DNA of 64,000 nt, from contig VZRN01000631.1 of assembly GCA_013397935.1 (NCBI GenBank), positions 1,724,448 to 1,788,447 of the forward strand, written 5' to 3'. Shown here in pieces: positions 1 to 13,500 of the stretch. The stretch comes from Dasyornis broadbenti. Its lineage: Eukaryota > Chordata > Aves > Passeriformes > Dasyornithidae. The notes below the pieces were generated by a model. It saw only the letters and a program-made list of their open reading frames with translations. It had not been told where the DNA came from and ran no database searches. A program made the translations under genes and the position numbers. The first letter of the stretch is position 1. Each line of letters starts with the position of its first letter.

Positions 1-1120
1 CTACTCATCACAAAGGAGTAAATACTACTTTAAAAATTGAAAGAATGCGAGGGGAGCCAGTCTTTCTACAGCTAATCCGGTACAGCAGGTTGGCAAGGGA
101 TTATTTTGGGGCAGTTTTGAAAGCAGGCATTCCAGTCTGGTCAGCTAAAGGCAATGAAGGAATCAAAGGGACTTAGATTACCACTGGGAGCAGGCTAAAG
201 AAAGAAAGGCAACACAGAAGCATTTTGTATTTTCACTAGGCAGAAAAGTTCTTTGTTATCTTTCAGTAAGCCTTAAAATAAGTGAAGTCAAGAGTTCTTT
301 CCCTGGCCATGGTGACACGGCCACCAAGAACTTTAGGAGCTACTGACTGCTTCCTTACATGAAAATGAAACCTTTTTGTTGTCCTGTAATGGTCCCATTA
401 CTGTAAAGCCCGAGTGCCAAGGCTGCTGTGCAGAAAACAATCGGTGTTCCCCAAGCCTGTTTCATCACAGGACAGCACTCAGCTGTCTCAGACTTCCTGC
501 AGGAATCTGCAGTACTGAGGACACTCTTCCCCTTGTGAAGCCTCAGAATGTCTAGAGCACACATCCCAATATTCCTTTGATACAGATGAAGTCTCTCAAT
601 ATTTCATGTTAAGCGGTGCTGAATTCTCACTCAGCCTTTAAAATCTGAGTGTTACAAAGACATTTATATATGTGTAGGGACAAAAACATAACAAGGACCA
701 GGGAGGATCTCTCTCCTCTGAGGTGAACCATAAAATAAAGAGAAATCAGCTTAGCTCCACCTTAAAGCCAGCCTTCTGTCCACACAGCGCATCAGTTTAA
801 AATAAGGTATCCAGCACCCAAAGCTGGAGCTACTTGTCTGATGGCTGAGCTAAGCATGAGCTAACCCAGTTCTTTCTGCAAGAACACAGCCTGCAGCAGT
901 GTCCTGCCATGGCTCCCCCTTCCCTCTGTCCTCAGAGTAAGCAGGTCACAGGGAGGAAAGCCTGAAAGCTTTCCAGTGAAACACATTCATTGCCCCAGTT
1001 CAGCAAATGTTCCTCTGCATTTGATTGCTTGAAAGTGTAAAGCGGTAATACGGATTTCGAAAGTAAATTATCTTCAGAGAATGCAAAGGACCTGGTCCTC
1101 TGATCTTGATGGTGAGACAG
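1..1120. other. Non-coding, nothing recognised
   Basis: This is AT-rich single-copy-looking sequence downstream of the visible PLCB1 exons. No splice-consistent coding segment was found on either strand. Confidence 0.6.
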
Positions 1121-1560
1121 AATCACAGAATAGTTGGAGTTGGAAGGGGCCTCTGGAGATCACCCATGCCAACCCCTCTGCCCAGACAGGGCCACCTGGA
1201 GCAGGTGACACAGGAATGCACCCGGGTGGGTTTGAGTCTCCAGAGAGGGAAACTCCATGGCCTCCCTGGGCAGCTGTTCCAGCGCTCTGCCACCCTCAAT
1301 GTACAGAAGTTCTTCCTCATGTTAAGGTGGAACCTCCTGTGTTTCAGTTTATGGCCATTGCTCCTCATCCTGTCACTGGGCACCACTGAAAAGAGTCTGG
1401 CACCATCCTTGGCACTTCTTTGAGATATTTATACGTATTCATATGATCCCCTCTCAGTCCTCTTTTCTCCAGACTAAACAGACCCAGTCTCTCCTCAAAA
1501 CAAACCCCCCATCATCTTCATGGCCTCCACTGGACCCTCTCCAGTAGGTCCTTGTCTCAG
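1121..1560 (-). mobile_element. CR1-type LINE, 3' fragment
   Basis: About 440 bases match the 3' part of avian CR1 retroposons, read on the minus strand. The element's 3' terminus, reading TTCTGTGATT on that strand, is at the low-coordinate end. The hallmark stretch for 'three-prime, about 10 percent diverged' CR1, including the GGAGAGGGTCCAGTGGAGGC and CAACAGCTGCCCAGGGAGG-like blocks, is visible. It is 5'-truncated, as is usual for CR1. Open frames across it are fragments of CR1, not host genes. Confidence 0.85.
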
Positions 1561-4500
1561 AAATTGCCTTTCTGGAAATTATACTCGAAATTGGAAGACT
1601 GCAAATTAAAGAAAATTCTCATCCTATCCCAAAATGTCATTCTAAATCACACCAGTACCTATTCAAAGTGATTCCAGTAACATCTCTAAGATTATGAACA
1701 AATGCCAGAGAAACTGAGATAAGCATGAGGCTGAGAATGACTGTCTCATTGAATCAGTGCCCCATACAAATGAAATAGTTCAGTTGTCTTATCAGACAAA
1801 CTGATTTTCTTTGCAGCTTTCCCCAACTCATTTCACTGCCAAGGTCTCAACTCTCCCATCTGCAAGACTGTATGAAATACAAGTTACTGGTTCAAATTTT
1901 AATACTATTAGAATCTGAAAGCAATAGCATGGTCTTGTCTTACAGACAAGCCTGATAGCTTAGGCAATTTTAGGGCTTTCTCTGTATTAAATATAGCAGA
2001 TTGCACAGTTTTCTCTGCAGTAAAAGGAGATTTACTTCCTAAAAACATTCAAAATCCAAATCCCTTCCCTAATTAATTGTCAGATAAAAGAATCTTCTAC
2101 ACAAACACATCAAGAAAACGTCATCTCCCAGTATTTCATTAAACATTAAATGATGGTGAATTAAACAAACAAAAAACATTGGTATTTTTTGACAAATTGT
2201 TATTAGTTCCATTTACTCTGTATGACAGAATAGATATGACAATTAGTTCTTCAAATGACATGGGGGAAATCCCTTCTGTCCTGATGCTCTATGCTGTATG
2301 CTAAGCTCATTTGTTTGTGTCTAAGAACAGATTTTCAGCTTCATTCCTTTCTGCAACCCAAGTTAGCCTCAGACAGATAATGTAGCTGCTGCTAATAAAC
2401 CCAAGATGTCTTAATATCAATTTGCCGAATGGAAAATCCTGCTTATTTTGAGCTAATTTAGTACAGCAGTACCTGTTTAAGATCAATTCACAGCAGACTA
2501 TTTCCTATTTATTGCTAATTAAAATCACGGATTTCCTGTTCCAAACAGCATATAAGCCTGAAAAATTAGCTCAAAGCCAGAGTGCTATTGACTCAGCTGG
2601 GGGACTGCATCTAGATTTACCACCTCATCCCGAGGTTTATAGGAACAACTACTCTCAGGAATGACAAATCAGCCAGAGAGGTCAGGTGAGGAGGGAAGCC
2701 AGGAGAATCACTGAGCTTTGTCTTTTCACCATTGTGAAGGGCAGGATGGCTCAACCGTGATTTTATCTCCAGCCTGAGGTACCAAGAGCACACAGACTGG
2801 AACTCTCCCTTGCCACATGAAATTTGAGGACCACCCCGCCTTTCTGCCCCAATTCCAGCCCTTTCCGGCCTTGGAGAGAATAATACTCCAGCTGTGTGCC
2901 AAGGGGATATCTGCAGGTGGCATCTGGGCTTAACCTCACCCACCCACACTTCTGTTGTCAGGTCTACACAAAAAAGGTTTTCAACTGATTGTGCTGGGAA
3001 GAAACAGCCCAATTCCTTCTCCTCTGGAATGCAGTTCAGCCAGAAAAGCACGCAAGCTTGGGAACAGCTATGAGAAATGGAAATACTGGAGTTGTCCTGA
3101 ATTAAGGACGATTCTGCCCGGTGCTTCCAGTACATTGCTCCTGAGCATTCATGTCCCTGAGATCTGAGACTGCCTGAACTGCAGAGTTCCCAGGAAAGCA
3201 GCGCTTGCTGGGCTCCATCGTGATACCAAGCTTCCAGAGGGAAGGAGAAGGCCTGTGCCATCCCTGTCTCCCTAACCCACATAAACTGAAAAGAAATCAA
3301 CCTTCCTGGTTTTTTTTCCTCCAACAATCTTTGCCTCATTCCCACTGCAAAAGCCTAAAATCTGCTTAGGCTCATCTTAGGGCTATTTAATCAATCACAG
3401 CAGCCTGGACTGCATTTCCTGCATTTAGGACGCTGTGACAAAAGGGACATAGAAATGTAAAAGCTTTCTAGGAAGCAGCCCTGCAGAGCTCAGGACAGGC
3501 ACATCTCCAGAGCTCTGGCAAACCAGGTGCCAACAAACGCACCAAAATTTGCACCAAATCCACCAAAGCCTCAGTGAGACAGAGATACACCTCCTTTAAA
3601 GCTTTAATTTCATGCCCCCACATAAGGTAGTTGCCTGAGCACTGCAAATGTAGACAGTTTTAAACTCCAACTAGTAAATGTTATTGAAAATAATTAACTT
3701 TTGTTAACGCTATCCTTTGTTTTTCAGTTCTTTGAAAGATCATTCTGGAAGATCTGGTCTGGAAGTAACATTCAAAAGCAATTATTAGCATCCAACCTTG
3801 TTACTAGAATTTCCTTTGACACCCCAAAAATACTTACTCAAACAACTTTCCCAGTCTGTCTCTTACTAATTTCTTAGATTCATTTTTTTTTAAACAGTGC
3901 TTGGTGACAGTAATAACACAGCAAAAAATAGAAGAGGTGCATAAGTACGGTAATAATTGTGTTGAATGTATAGTCACTACATTTAACAAAAGAGAAGTAC
4001 TTCAAGTTATCTTTCCTTGTACAGGTGTCTAATTCCTGCTCAGATATTTATATAATTCATTTGGTTGAAAACTGTGTTTAAGGAGCAACTGGGCAGGGAC
4101 TGTCTATTTGTGAGAGGCCCCTGTAGAATCAACCAAGCATTTTAGGGTCTCTGTTCCTGCACCGAGCTACTGCAAATTCATGAACATTATTATTTCTTGA
4201 AGGGATGGAGTCCTACTATACAAAAAAAAAAAATGTAAGGGGGCTGAAATGCTTTTATATTTCAAATTGACTCAGGGTCCAGATTTTTTACAGATGGAGG
4301 ACTTCAGTTCAAATTTACAGATAACTTAAACTGGTGTAGCTGAAGCAGACAGCATCCTTAGCAATCCTCCTCTTCTCTCCCCAAGATGATGCCGTTCTTG
4401 CAGGCATGGCTGAGCAAATTCTGCATCTGCTTGTTAGCTGCTGTGGCTTAAATTAATTAAATGCATGAATGTAATCTGCTGCCAAATGGAATTTACATTA

Positions 4501-7500
4501 ACAAGCAGGACCACAAATAAGGAAGAAAGTTGGGGTTACTTATCCCACCGCAGGGGAGGCAAGGGCAGAAAGCTGAGGTGGGTGTTGGACCCAGCTCACT
4601 CAGGCCACGGCTCTCCAAGGATCAGAGAAGCAGAACTCACAGATTGCTGGTAAAGTCTGACCAAAAAGCAACGTTTTGGTTCCCTTCAGTCTCATTTATT
4701 CCAGCAGTTCAACCTGCCTGGCAAGCTGATAAAACCAGCAGTGCTGATACTGTCAAAATGGGAATTGTGAAGTGCCAGCGGGCAGTTCCCTCCTCTGGGG
4801 CAAACCTGAGCCCTGCTGGAGAAGGGCTGGAACTCTGAAGCTGTTGAATGACAACTTCCCCCAGGCCCTGGGGAGCTGCCCCAGCTGGGGTCAGTTCTGA
4901 GCTGCTCGGCAGCACCAACCACTGACAACATGCAGAAATAATGGGAAGTGATGTCAATGCAAGCAAATATTTGCAATAACACTAATTCCATCGGCATTTC
5001 TTATTAAAAGAATGCAATCAAATTAATAACGATAAATATAAATATTAATGTGTTGATATTTAGATGATGAAATGTACTTTTGTTGTTCAGAGAACTAAGG
5101 TGCTCCTGTTTTCTGCAGGCTTGAAACAGCCCTTTGTTTATCTTCATCTTGTTTTCCAACATAACTTATTTATTTACAGCATGTCAAGGGAGAAACCTAA
5201 TTTCTAAGGACATTTTCCAATTAACTTTCCTAATTAAAACTAAAAGTTAGACTCAGTTGGTTTGTAAATAGTATTATCTAACCCCCCCCCCAAATGAATA
5301 GATTCTGGGAAATGACTGAGACTACACCTACACAAGCACGCTCAGGAATGTTGCCCATCTTCCATCTCCAGGTGTTACAGACGTTGTCTGGCACTCTGAG
5401 CGTCTGCTCCTTTTCTGCCTGATTTGGAAACAATGACATTTGCTCCACAAGTCTGTAACATTATTAGGGAATTATGTTCCCTTTGGTTCCTGTTAGATGG
5501 AAGTTTGCACTTCACACTATGAGCTTTAATGAGTTTTGAGCTCTGCTCTGAACATGAATCTGTAACGAGAGTCTCTGCAGTGATCCAACTTCATGAATTT
5601 GTGCAAGAACCCAGTAATATCCCAGGAAATGCCTGCTGCTGCACTGATTCGAACCTCTGCCATTCAGGCTGAGAACTTCAGAAAGAATTCACAATTTCAG
5701 GAGGGTCCACGATTTTGTCTGGAGTCCCCTTAAGGAGGCTTGTGTAAGGCTTTCAAATTCTATCCTTGAGGTTAAACCAGACACAGGCATTGCAACCTAG
5801 AGATCACATTGTCATGTCTGACTTGGGGATCAAGTAGAAACAGACACGTCCAACTGAAGAGTTCATGAAAACTGGAAAAATATTTAAATCCAATAAAGTC
5901 AAAGAAGATGGTTGCAAACCACTTTAAAGCCCTGAAATTACTTATTTCCCCAGCGCATTTATGGCAGTGAAAAACCACACGCTGTGGATGCAAGAGCATT
6001 TCACGTCTAAAAATAACTTACACTGTGCACTGATCACAAATCTAGATATACCCAAGGCAGCCTGGAGTCACAGATCAATTTATAATACTTACATAAAATA
6101 AGAAATAAAATAAGCTTAAAGCAAAATTAGCTGTTACACTTGCCCCATATATCGTGGACATATGTCATGAGTTATTGCAAACTTTCTCTGAGACACAATA
6201 ATTTAGATGATCGTACTTCTTAACAGTTTTGGTATTAAAAATACCCTTTTTTCCCCCATATATTGAAAATACATGGCAATATATTTCCCATAGATTTAGC
6301 AGGTATAAACATCTGGCTACCTCCTGCTCACATCCTGAATGTCTTACAACAGCTTCACACACACTTTTAAGCACCAGTTTTCCCTGCTTTAGTACTGGAG
6401 AAACAAAAATAAATGTGCTTTGATACATTAACTGTGCAAGAAGAGCAGTTCCCATAAAATGCTTTCAGAAATAATAATGATAATAAAAATAACAATGATA
6501 GCAAAAGAAGCTGTAAGCTCCAGTAGGGCCTGGCTGTAACTGGAGAAACCAAAGGACTCTGGCTTTTGAAGACAATTAGTCCCCACGCATTTTAAATTAG
6601 TGAGTTTGTGTGCAGACAGCAGCATTGTATTCTCCTTTTGTAGTGGCATTTTTAACCACATGAGTCACAGCTTTGGGAAGGCGGCTGAGGAAACCTGATG
6701 GCTTCCATGCTCCACAGCATTTCCTTGTGGCAGAGGAAAAATGCTGCTTCTGTTCAGGACAAGGTACGAGGGAACCTCTGTGCTCTAGGTTTGGCACGTG
6801 TTAAATCCATTCTGCAGATGGCATGGAACCTGGGAATCCATAAATCTGCCTTTCCACTGTCTTGTTTTCCATACGGGGGAAACTCTGACTTCATTCTTAA
6901 TGCAGTCAACTAGGAAAACTTGAGTAGACCACAAAACTCTTTCCTGGGACTGGTGGTTTCAAAACAGGGCTGGGAACCATCAGAACTGGATTCTAATTCT
7001 GTCAAGCAGATAATTCACTCTGAAAGATGCTTAAGCCAAAGATTTCAAACGTTGACACCTCAAGTAAGGCAGCAAAATGCAAGTTAACTACGCATGCCAG
7101 CAAAACCTTCAATACATGAAAAACACTGTGCTGGTTTGGATTGGAAACAACACAAGGAACTCCTATCACACATCGTTTTCCTTTTTGGAATGGTCTATTG
7201 ATTTTTTTTTTTTGAGACCCACACATTTAAAACTCACAGCCAAAATTTGTCTTGTCAGTGTCATTGAGCTGCAAATATCTTCTATTTGCTAGGTTGAGCT
7301 TCAGAGACTTTTAAGAGCAGAGTGCTTCAAAAGCTAGGTTTCCTCAAAAATATATCCTAGGGTAATAAATATCTGGAATCTCTCTATTTAGCAACAAATG
7401 ACCATAATAAACCACTTTTTTTGGCATCTTCCATCTCATTTATACCTGCTCTGGACTTCAGTGGGTTCTTGGCCATTCACTGAAATGTGAGCATCCATGG

Positions 7501-10500
7501 AGAGATTAAAGCAATCCATGACTTGAAACTCCATGGACTCCACTGACAAACAGCTGAATCCCAAACTAGTAGCGGTGGCCGTAAGATTTCCTAGAACCAA
7601 ACCCGCCTTCCTTTTGGGTTTTCCCTGCCAGGATTGCTGTGATTGCAGGTGAGCCTCCTGCAGTCCCTGCCCAGCAGGCTGCTCCTGTTGCCAAGGTCAC
7701 CTTTGCAGAGTTCTATTTGCATCCAGCTGACGTTGATTCATGGTGCCAGATGGCAAAGGACAAAGCACAATCGCTCAACACAACGTGTGACCTACTTACG
7801 CTCCCGACAATCTGCTGCCTAATACTTGGGAAATGCATGGAGACTTTGATTAAAATTTTCATTGTGTTTCATAGCTGGCCCACATGTGGCATGTATATTT
7901 TCATCCCATACATTTTGCTGGATACATCTGCTCCAGCAGGGCAGTCGCGTGATTCCTCCGACTTCCTTCTGAAGCAGGGCATGGGAATGTGTAAGTGTCA
8001 CTTCCTTATTTCCTGAAGGCACCCTCAAAAGTAATTACAAGTTATTGGTTTACATACGGACAGCTAATGGAGAGCCAGACACTCTCTCATGCTGGCACCA
8101 CATAAAGAAATAGTGACGACAGTAATGTCTCTGCTCTAGAGAAGCAGAATGAAGGCACGATACAGACAAAATTCCTGTAGGGTTCCTCATCAAATCCGTG
8201 GAAACTCTCTGTCCGTGCTCAGTCACATTTATATTTACAGGATCAGCAGGACAACAGAATTTCTGCAATAATTAACTCCGGTGTGAAGGTATGAGAGAAT
8301 ACTGGAAGTGACATCTGGTCATTGTGGGCCAGATTCCCCAAATTGCTCAGGGCTTCAGGAGTGCCACGGCTGCCAGGCTGGCTCAGACCCACGGCTGACA
8401 GAGCCGCACTCTGCCTCTGCCCTTGGCTGGCACCAGATGCTGTCCAAAGGCAAAAGAGTTCTACAACAGACACAGAACAATTCCCACCTTTAAGCTCACC
8501 TTCCTGGTCCTGATCTCTAGTACTTAAAACACTGGCCTAAGTCCTGCAGTTCAAGTTTTAGTAAAGCTCGAGTTCCTGCCAAAGTATCGGTCAGCAAGAA
8601 TGTCAATGCAGAAAACATTTCACTTCTGAAGTGGTCTCCAATCCCATTTGGAATCTCCTCAGCTTTTGACAGATTTTTCAAGGGCTTGGCACCAATAAAT
8701 GAAGTGGAACTGTTAAAAGTCTCAAGTGTTCAGCAGCTCCTCTTGTTAAAGTTCACCACCAGACCCTGAGAGAGTTCAGTGGTGTGTGAATCTCGGCACA
8801 CACAACTCAGTAACTCTCCTAAACGAAAACCGAATGCTTGTTAAAACACAAATCCTCTGGACTAGGGGAAAGCAGAACCCAAAAAGCCTGCAGAGAAGCC
8901 AGTCTGACATTACATTTTTCACTGAGGAGAATGTGACAGATCCTGGTTGGAAATGGTCCCATCACACATTCACGTTATTTATTTGAGGGAAAACGAGAAG
9001 GGAAAGCCAAACAGGGAGAAGCAGTGGTATCCTAGTGTAGACACCACTAATGAGGTGATTACAGGTAGCAGAGTAAGTGAAAATAATTGGCAGGACGCTG
9101 ACTGAAAAAACAAACCCAAGTATTTTATTATTGAATAAAGATGTGAAGGGCTACACTCCGGATATATCATTCCATTATCAGTATGCCAGACCTGGTGTTA
9201 TCTTCACCAAGAAGTTCCCTGCTCCTCTAAGACTGGGAGGATGACCAGGAAGGACATTCCACTTGTGGATGGAACAGAAAACAGGAATATCTTACAAATC
9301 AAAACTAACAGTGAGAAAAAGAAGCTCATGATTTTGTGTTTATCACTTTCTCTTTTATGCTTTATAGAAAAGATTTACCTGTGAAAGCGATATATTTTAA
9401 AGTTCTGTCACTTTGTTAAGTTTGGAGAGAGAAAATAATTCAAATGAAGTAGCAAAAAGTAGCATTTATGTAATTATTGAGGCAAACACAGCGGTTCTGG
9501 AAAAAACACCAAGCACCACTTTTTAAAAAGAAAAATCAGAGAAATTCTTTCTTCCTTTTAAATCAAAGGAAGTCAAACTGATTTAGGCAGTGACCCTGTT
9601 ACAAGTTTAAGGTCTCTTCTTGCCCTCAACCCACAGCGAAGCTCCAGCGCAGCTTTGCAGAGACAGAGCCTGCTCAGAGAGCCAGAGATGGCCTGACTTT
9701 CATGCAGGAACAGTCCTACTGCAAGCACCTTTTTCGGCTTGTTGGACCCCATAATCCAGGATCCACAACACTTTACTGGATTAAAAACTCCCAGTGCCCT
9801 GTGTCCATTAGGGCTGAGCAGTGGCACCACAAACACATCCCAGCTCTGACAGCACTCGCTGAGTCAATCAAAGAGGCTCTCCTGGGCTGCTCAGCAGAGA
9901 ACAACCCCCTCCTCTGCTGGGCCTGATTGGTTTTTGACTTAAAAGTCTGTGGAGGGGGCAAAGTGTCTGTTTAATTTGCTGTTGTGTGGGAAAGGGGCCA
10001 AGGTGTCTGTAACACCGCGCTGTGCTGGGAAATTGTTTGCTCCTGGTACAGCCTGCAGTTTATAAGCAAGATGCCACAAAAAACAAACATAATTGAAGAG
10101 AGTCTCCTTAAATGAAAACAGAATAAACAGAGATGCTTCATTAGAAGTTACGTCCCCTGATCCTTCTTCTGCTGTCAAATCCACTGATTTTTTTTTCCTC
10201 TTTGGTTCAACTTAAGAATTAATTATCTTCCATAGAAAACAAAAGTTGCTACCGTTATGCTAACAATACTTTGAAGAGAAAGGTCTTTTTGGGGGCAAGT
10301 CTGTCTTCTAAGGAAAAGAGATAAATTAAGTAAAACTCATCCTTGCTTGCTCTTTAGATCCTTCAAACAGGAGTCTGCAAGTGCTTTGCCTGCACTGAAC
10401 AATCACAAAAGGGAAAAATCTCTTAAATAGTATGGAACTGGGGTAAACTAAGAATAGCAATACAATTGAAGAGTTTTGTTTGGGTTAGTGCTTGGGTTTG

Positions 10501-13500
10501 TTTTTTTGGAAGAGTTAGATGGATAATATTCAGGATAGGTCTGTATTTAAGGAAGGGAGCACACACCATAAATTAGAAAGTATAAATATTTAAAGGTTTG
10601 CTGGAAGTGTACACAACCAACCTATTACGGCTGAACCGCTTTTTCGAGGCAATAGCTACAATAGATGTCCTTAAAAGTGATCCCTTGGTATAACACTGGG
10701 CAAAGGCCAAAAGAAACTCTGTTTCCATAATGGTGCACTAGGGAATTCTTTATTTTAAAGTGCCATGTGGAATGTCTAAATTAAGTCATAGGGGCAAAAA
10801 AATTTATGGCATCCAAAACGTTTGCTTGGGCACACAGTCCGTGGCATCACCCTGTTAATCACTCTGGAGATAAACAGCTCTCCCCAGATTCCTGATTCCA
10901 GTGACAACTGCTCCGGAGCTGTCATGCCTGACGCCAGCTCTGCCCAGAACTGCTCCCTTGACCACAAGTTTGGATGTGCTTTTAGGGTTATAATGAAGAG
11001 TAAGCCAAAAGGGGGAAAAAAAGTGCCCAAAGTCCCATAGCTGAGTAGCAGGAATTTCAAACAGTTCCCGATTTGGAAATGGCTGAGAACATGAACACAA
11101 GCAAACCCAGTGTGTGGGAAGATGTGCTTGGAGAAAGCATGGTTTAGTGAGTCTGCAAAAAATCCTTAAAAAACTATAGGATAGTGAAGCATAAAGGCAA
11201 GTGGGGAAGATCAACAGGAGGAGTTTTTCCCTGTAGTGGTCACAGAATAAACTCCAGCACTAAAAGACATGGTCTGTCTACCACGTGATTTTTTAAAGCC
11301 ATAAGCATTAGTTCAAGATTCCTCTTCTCTTGTCTCTCTGCTCTTCCCAGGGAACTGACAGCGCTGTGTCCCCACAAGCAGCGGTGCCAGGCAGGTTCAC
11401 CTATAATCACCCAGCTACAAAACACTTCCCTCCCCTCTCTCACCTTGTCATTTCCCATCAGCTGTGAGCTGGCCTGATGGATCACCCTGTGCAGCTCTGC
11501 TCAGGGAAGCAGGGAATGTTTGCCTTCACAAGCCAAGGAGAATGGCCTCGACTGGGGCCCTTGCACAGCCGTGGGGACAGCGGGGAGGGACCCACGGCAC
11601 ATCCCAGAGCTGTCCAATGTACCCTCCAGGCTGCTCCAACAGCTCTGCCCAGGGATGGACCTGTTCTGCTTAGAAACTGAAGCTCTGAGGACTGGCATCA
11701 AGGTTGCAGACAATGTGCCAAAACATTTGATACTTCCACAGCCCAGCCCTTCTCTTAGCTTTGCCGGTAAAGTGGTGCCACCCAATTTTCCGTGGATTGC
11801 CAGCAAAGGCGGTTGATGCTCTCCTGAGTTGTTTTTTTTTTCTGAGTAAAAGCTTCTTCATCCAGTTTGGAGGCAAAGCAGACAATGAGCAAGAGAAACT
11901 CAACTTTGTTCTTACAGCATTAAAAAGCAAAACTTGGATTTATACTTAGTTTTAACTTGTTTTCACAAGCAAAATCAGAGATGAAATACAACCTTTCTTT
12001 TGACAGTAAAACCTACCGTCCCTTACTTAGTTACTTGTCAAATTTTAGATTTAAAATCTTAGTAGAGACACCTGACTGATCAAAACATGAAGCTGCTCCA
12101 TGCTGAAGGTGTGCAGCAGAAATGGCCATCAGTGAAGCTCAGATGGGAACAAGTAAAACACATCTGTAGCACAAACCTTTGTCTGTCTGTCAGGAAACAT
12201 ATCAATATATCCAAGAGCCTTTTGCGCAAATGGAATCATTCTTCTCATAATAAGTCTTACAAAATAAAATAATTTCAGCTGGTGGTACAAAGGTAAAATT
12301 CACTTCTTGTTTCTGTAGATGAGTGGTTACTAGAATGTCAAATTTCTCTCTATAAAAGAGGGTTGGCTTTTACTTAACATCATGATTACAGTCTGAATTT
12401 CTCTTTTAAAACTTTACTTCTGCCAAAAAACAGCCGTGAATTAATGAAATGCAAATGTGAAACATTTAGTCTTAACTTTTATAATTTTTCCTTGCTTTTT
12501 GCTATTAAATATGCATGTAAAGATATATGTATATCTTTAATGACTGCAACAGTACTCATTATTGTTGCTTCCGATTTGAAGACATGCAATGCAACACATA
12601 AATCTTATTTAAACTTTAGATTCACCAGTTTGGGGTAACTGAAGCTGCCTTGGAACAGCCAGAGCATCTTGGCACTGCTTTGCATTGCCAGGCAATAAAA
12701 CAGCTCAATTTGCCTCCCGATTTTCATCTTCCTCCTGTGCCTCTCTAAGTATTCCCTTCTTCAACACCACCTACAAACTGTCTGTACCGTCGTCCTCTGA
12801 TACGCTTCCTGCTGTTTTCTTCCTTCTGTTCTCATTTTCCCTGGAAGCTGAGGAATATATTCTAATAGAACTAATGTATTTTTAAAAACATTTGCCTTCC
12901 TTTGTTCCTTAGACAGGATTAAAACCTTGAGCTGTTTGAGCAAAGATGCTGTTGTTTTGTATTCTTGCTGCCCATCCATTTCGAAAGACAGGAAACTCCC
13001 TGAGGGCAGCACTGGGCCTCGCTCACAGACTGGGGGCAGGTTTAGGTGGCCCTACTGGGTCCTTGTACAAGATTTAGTGGGGTTTATTGGAAAGTTTGAA
13101 AGTACTGCAATCTAGTGCTAACTACATCCATTTAGAGATAAATAAATAGCCAAGATAAATCACTTCTTTGTTGTAAAGAGCCTTTTAAGAATCTTGTCTA
13201 ATCTAAACCACAAGAATTATTTTCCTAGACAGAGCCACTTCACAGCTGCAGCTACTTGGAGGGTATCCCATATTTGTTTTTAGATGCATCAAGAAAGCTT
13301 CACACCTGTCAGAAGAGTTAATCTCAATTCATCCTTTGCTGCAGAAATTTAATGCCTGTCTCTTTAATTAGAGAGGTTCAGGCCGGTTCTGCTGACACCA
13401 TTTAAACCCCTCACACTCAGTATAATTTTTAATCGAAATAGGTGCCATAGGTCCTACTGGAATCTCTGTGAGTTCTGTGTTGGTCTTCTCACAGAGCAGG

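Noticed and set aside
1081..1423. Plus- and minus-strand open frames of about 100 codons
   Set aside because: They lie across the CR1 fragment at 1121-1560 and are not separate genes.
1511..1530. Possible match to the Glu-Ala-Met part of the PLCB1 1a tail
   Set aside because: Only the methionine-alanine-glutamate codons fit; the surrounding codons do not, and the site is inside CR1.
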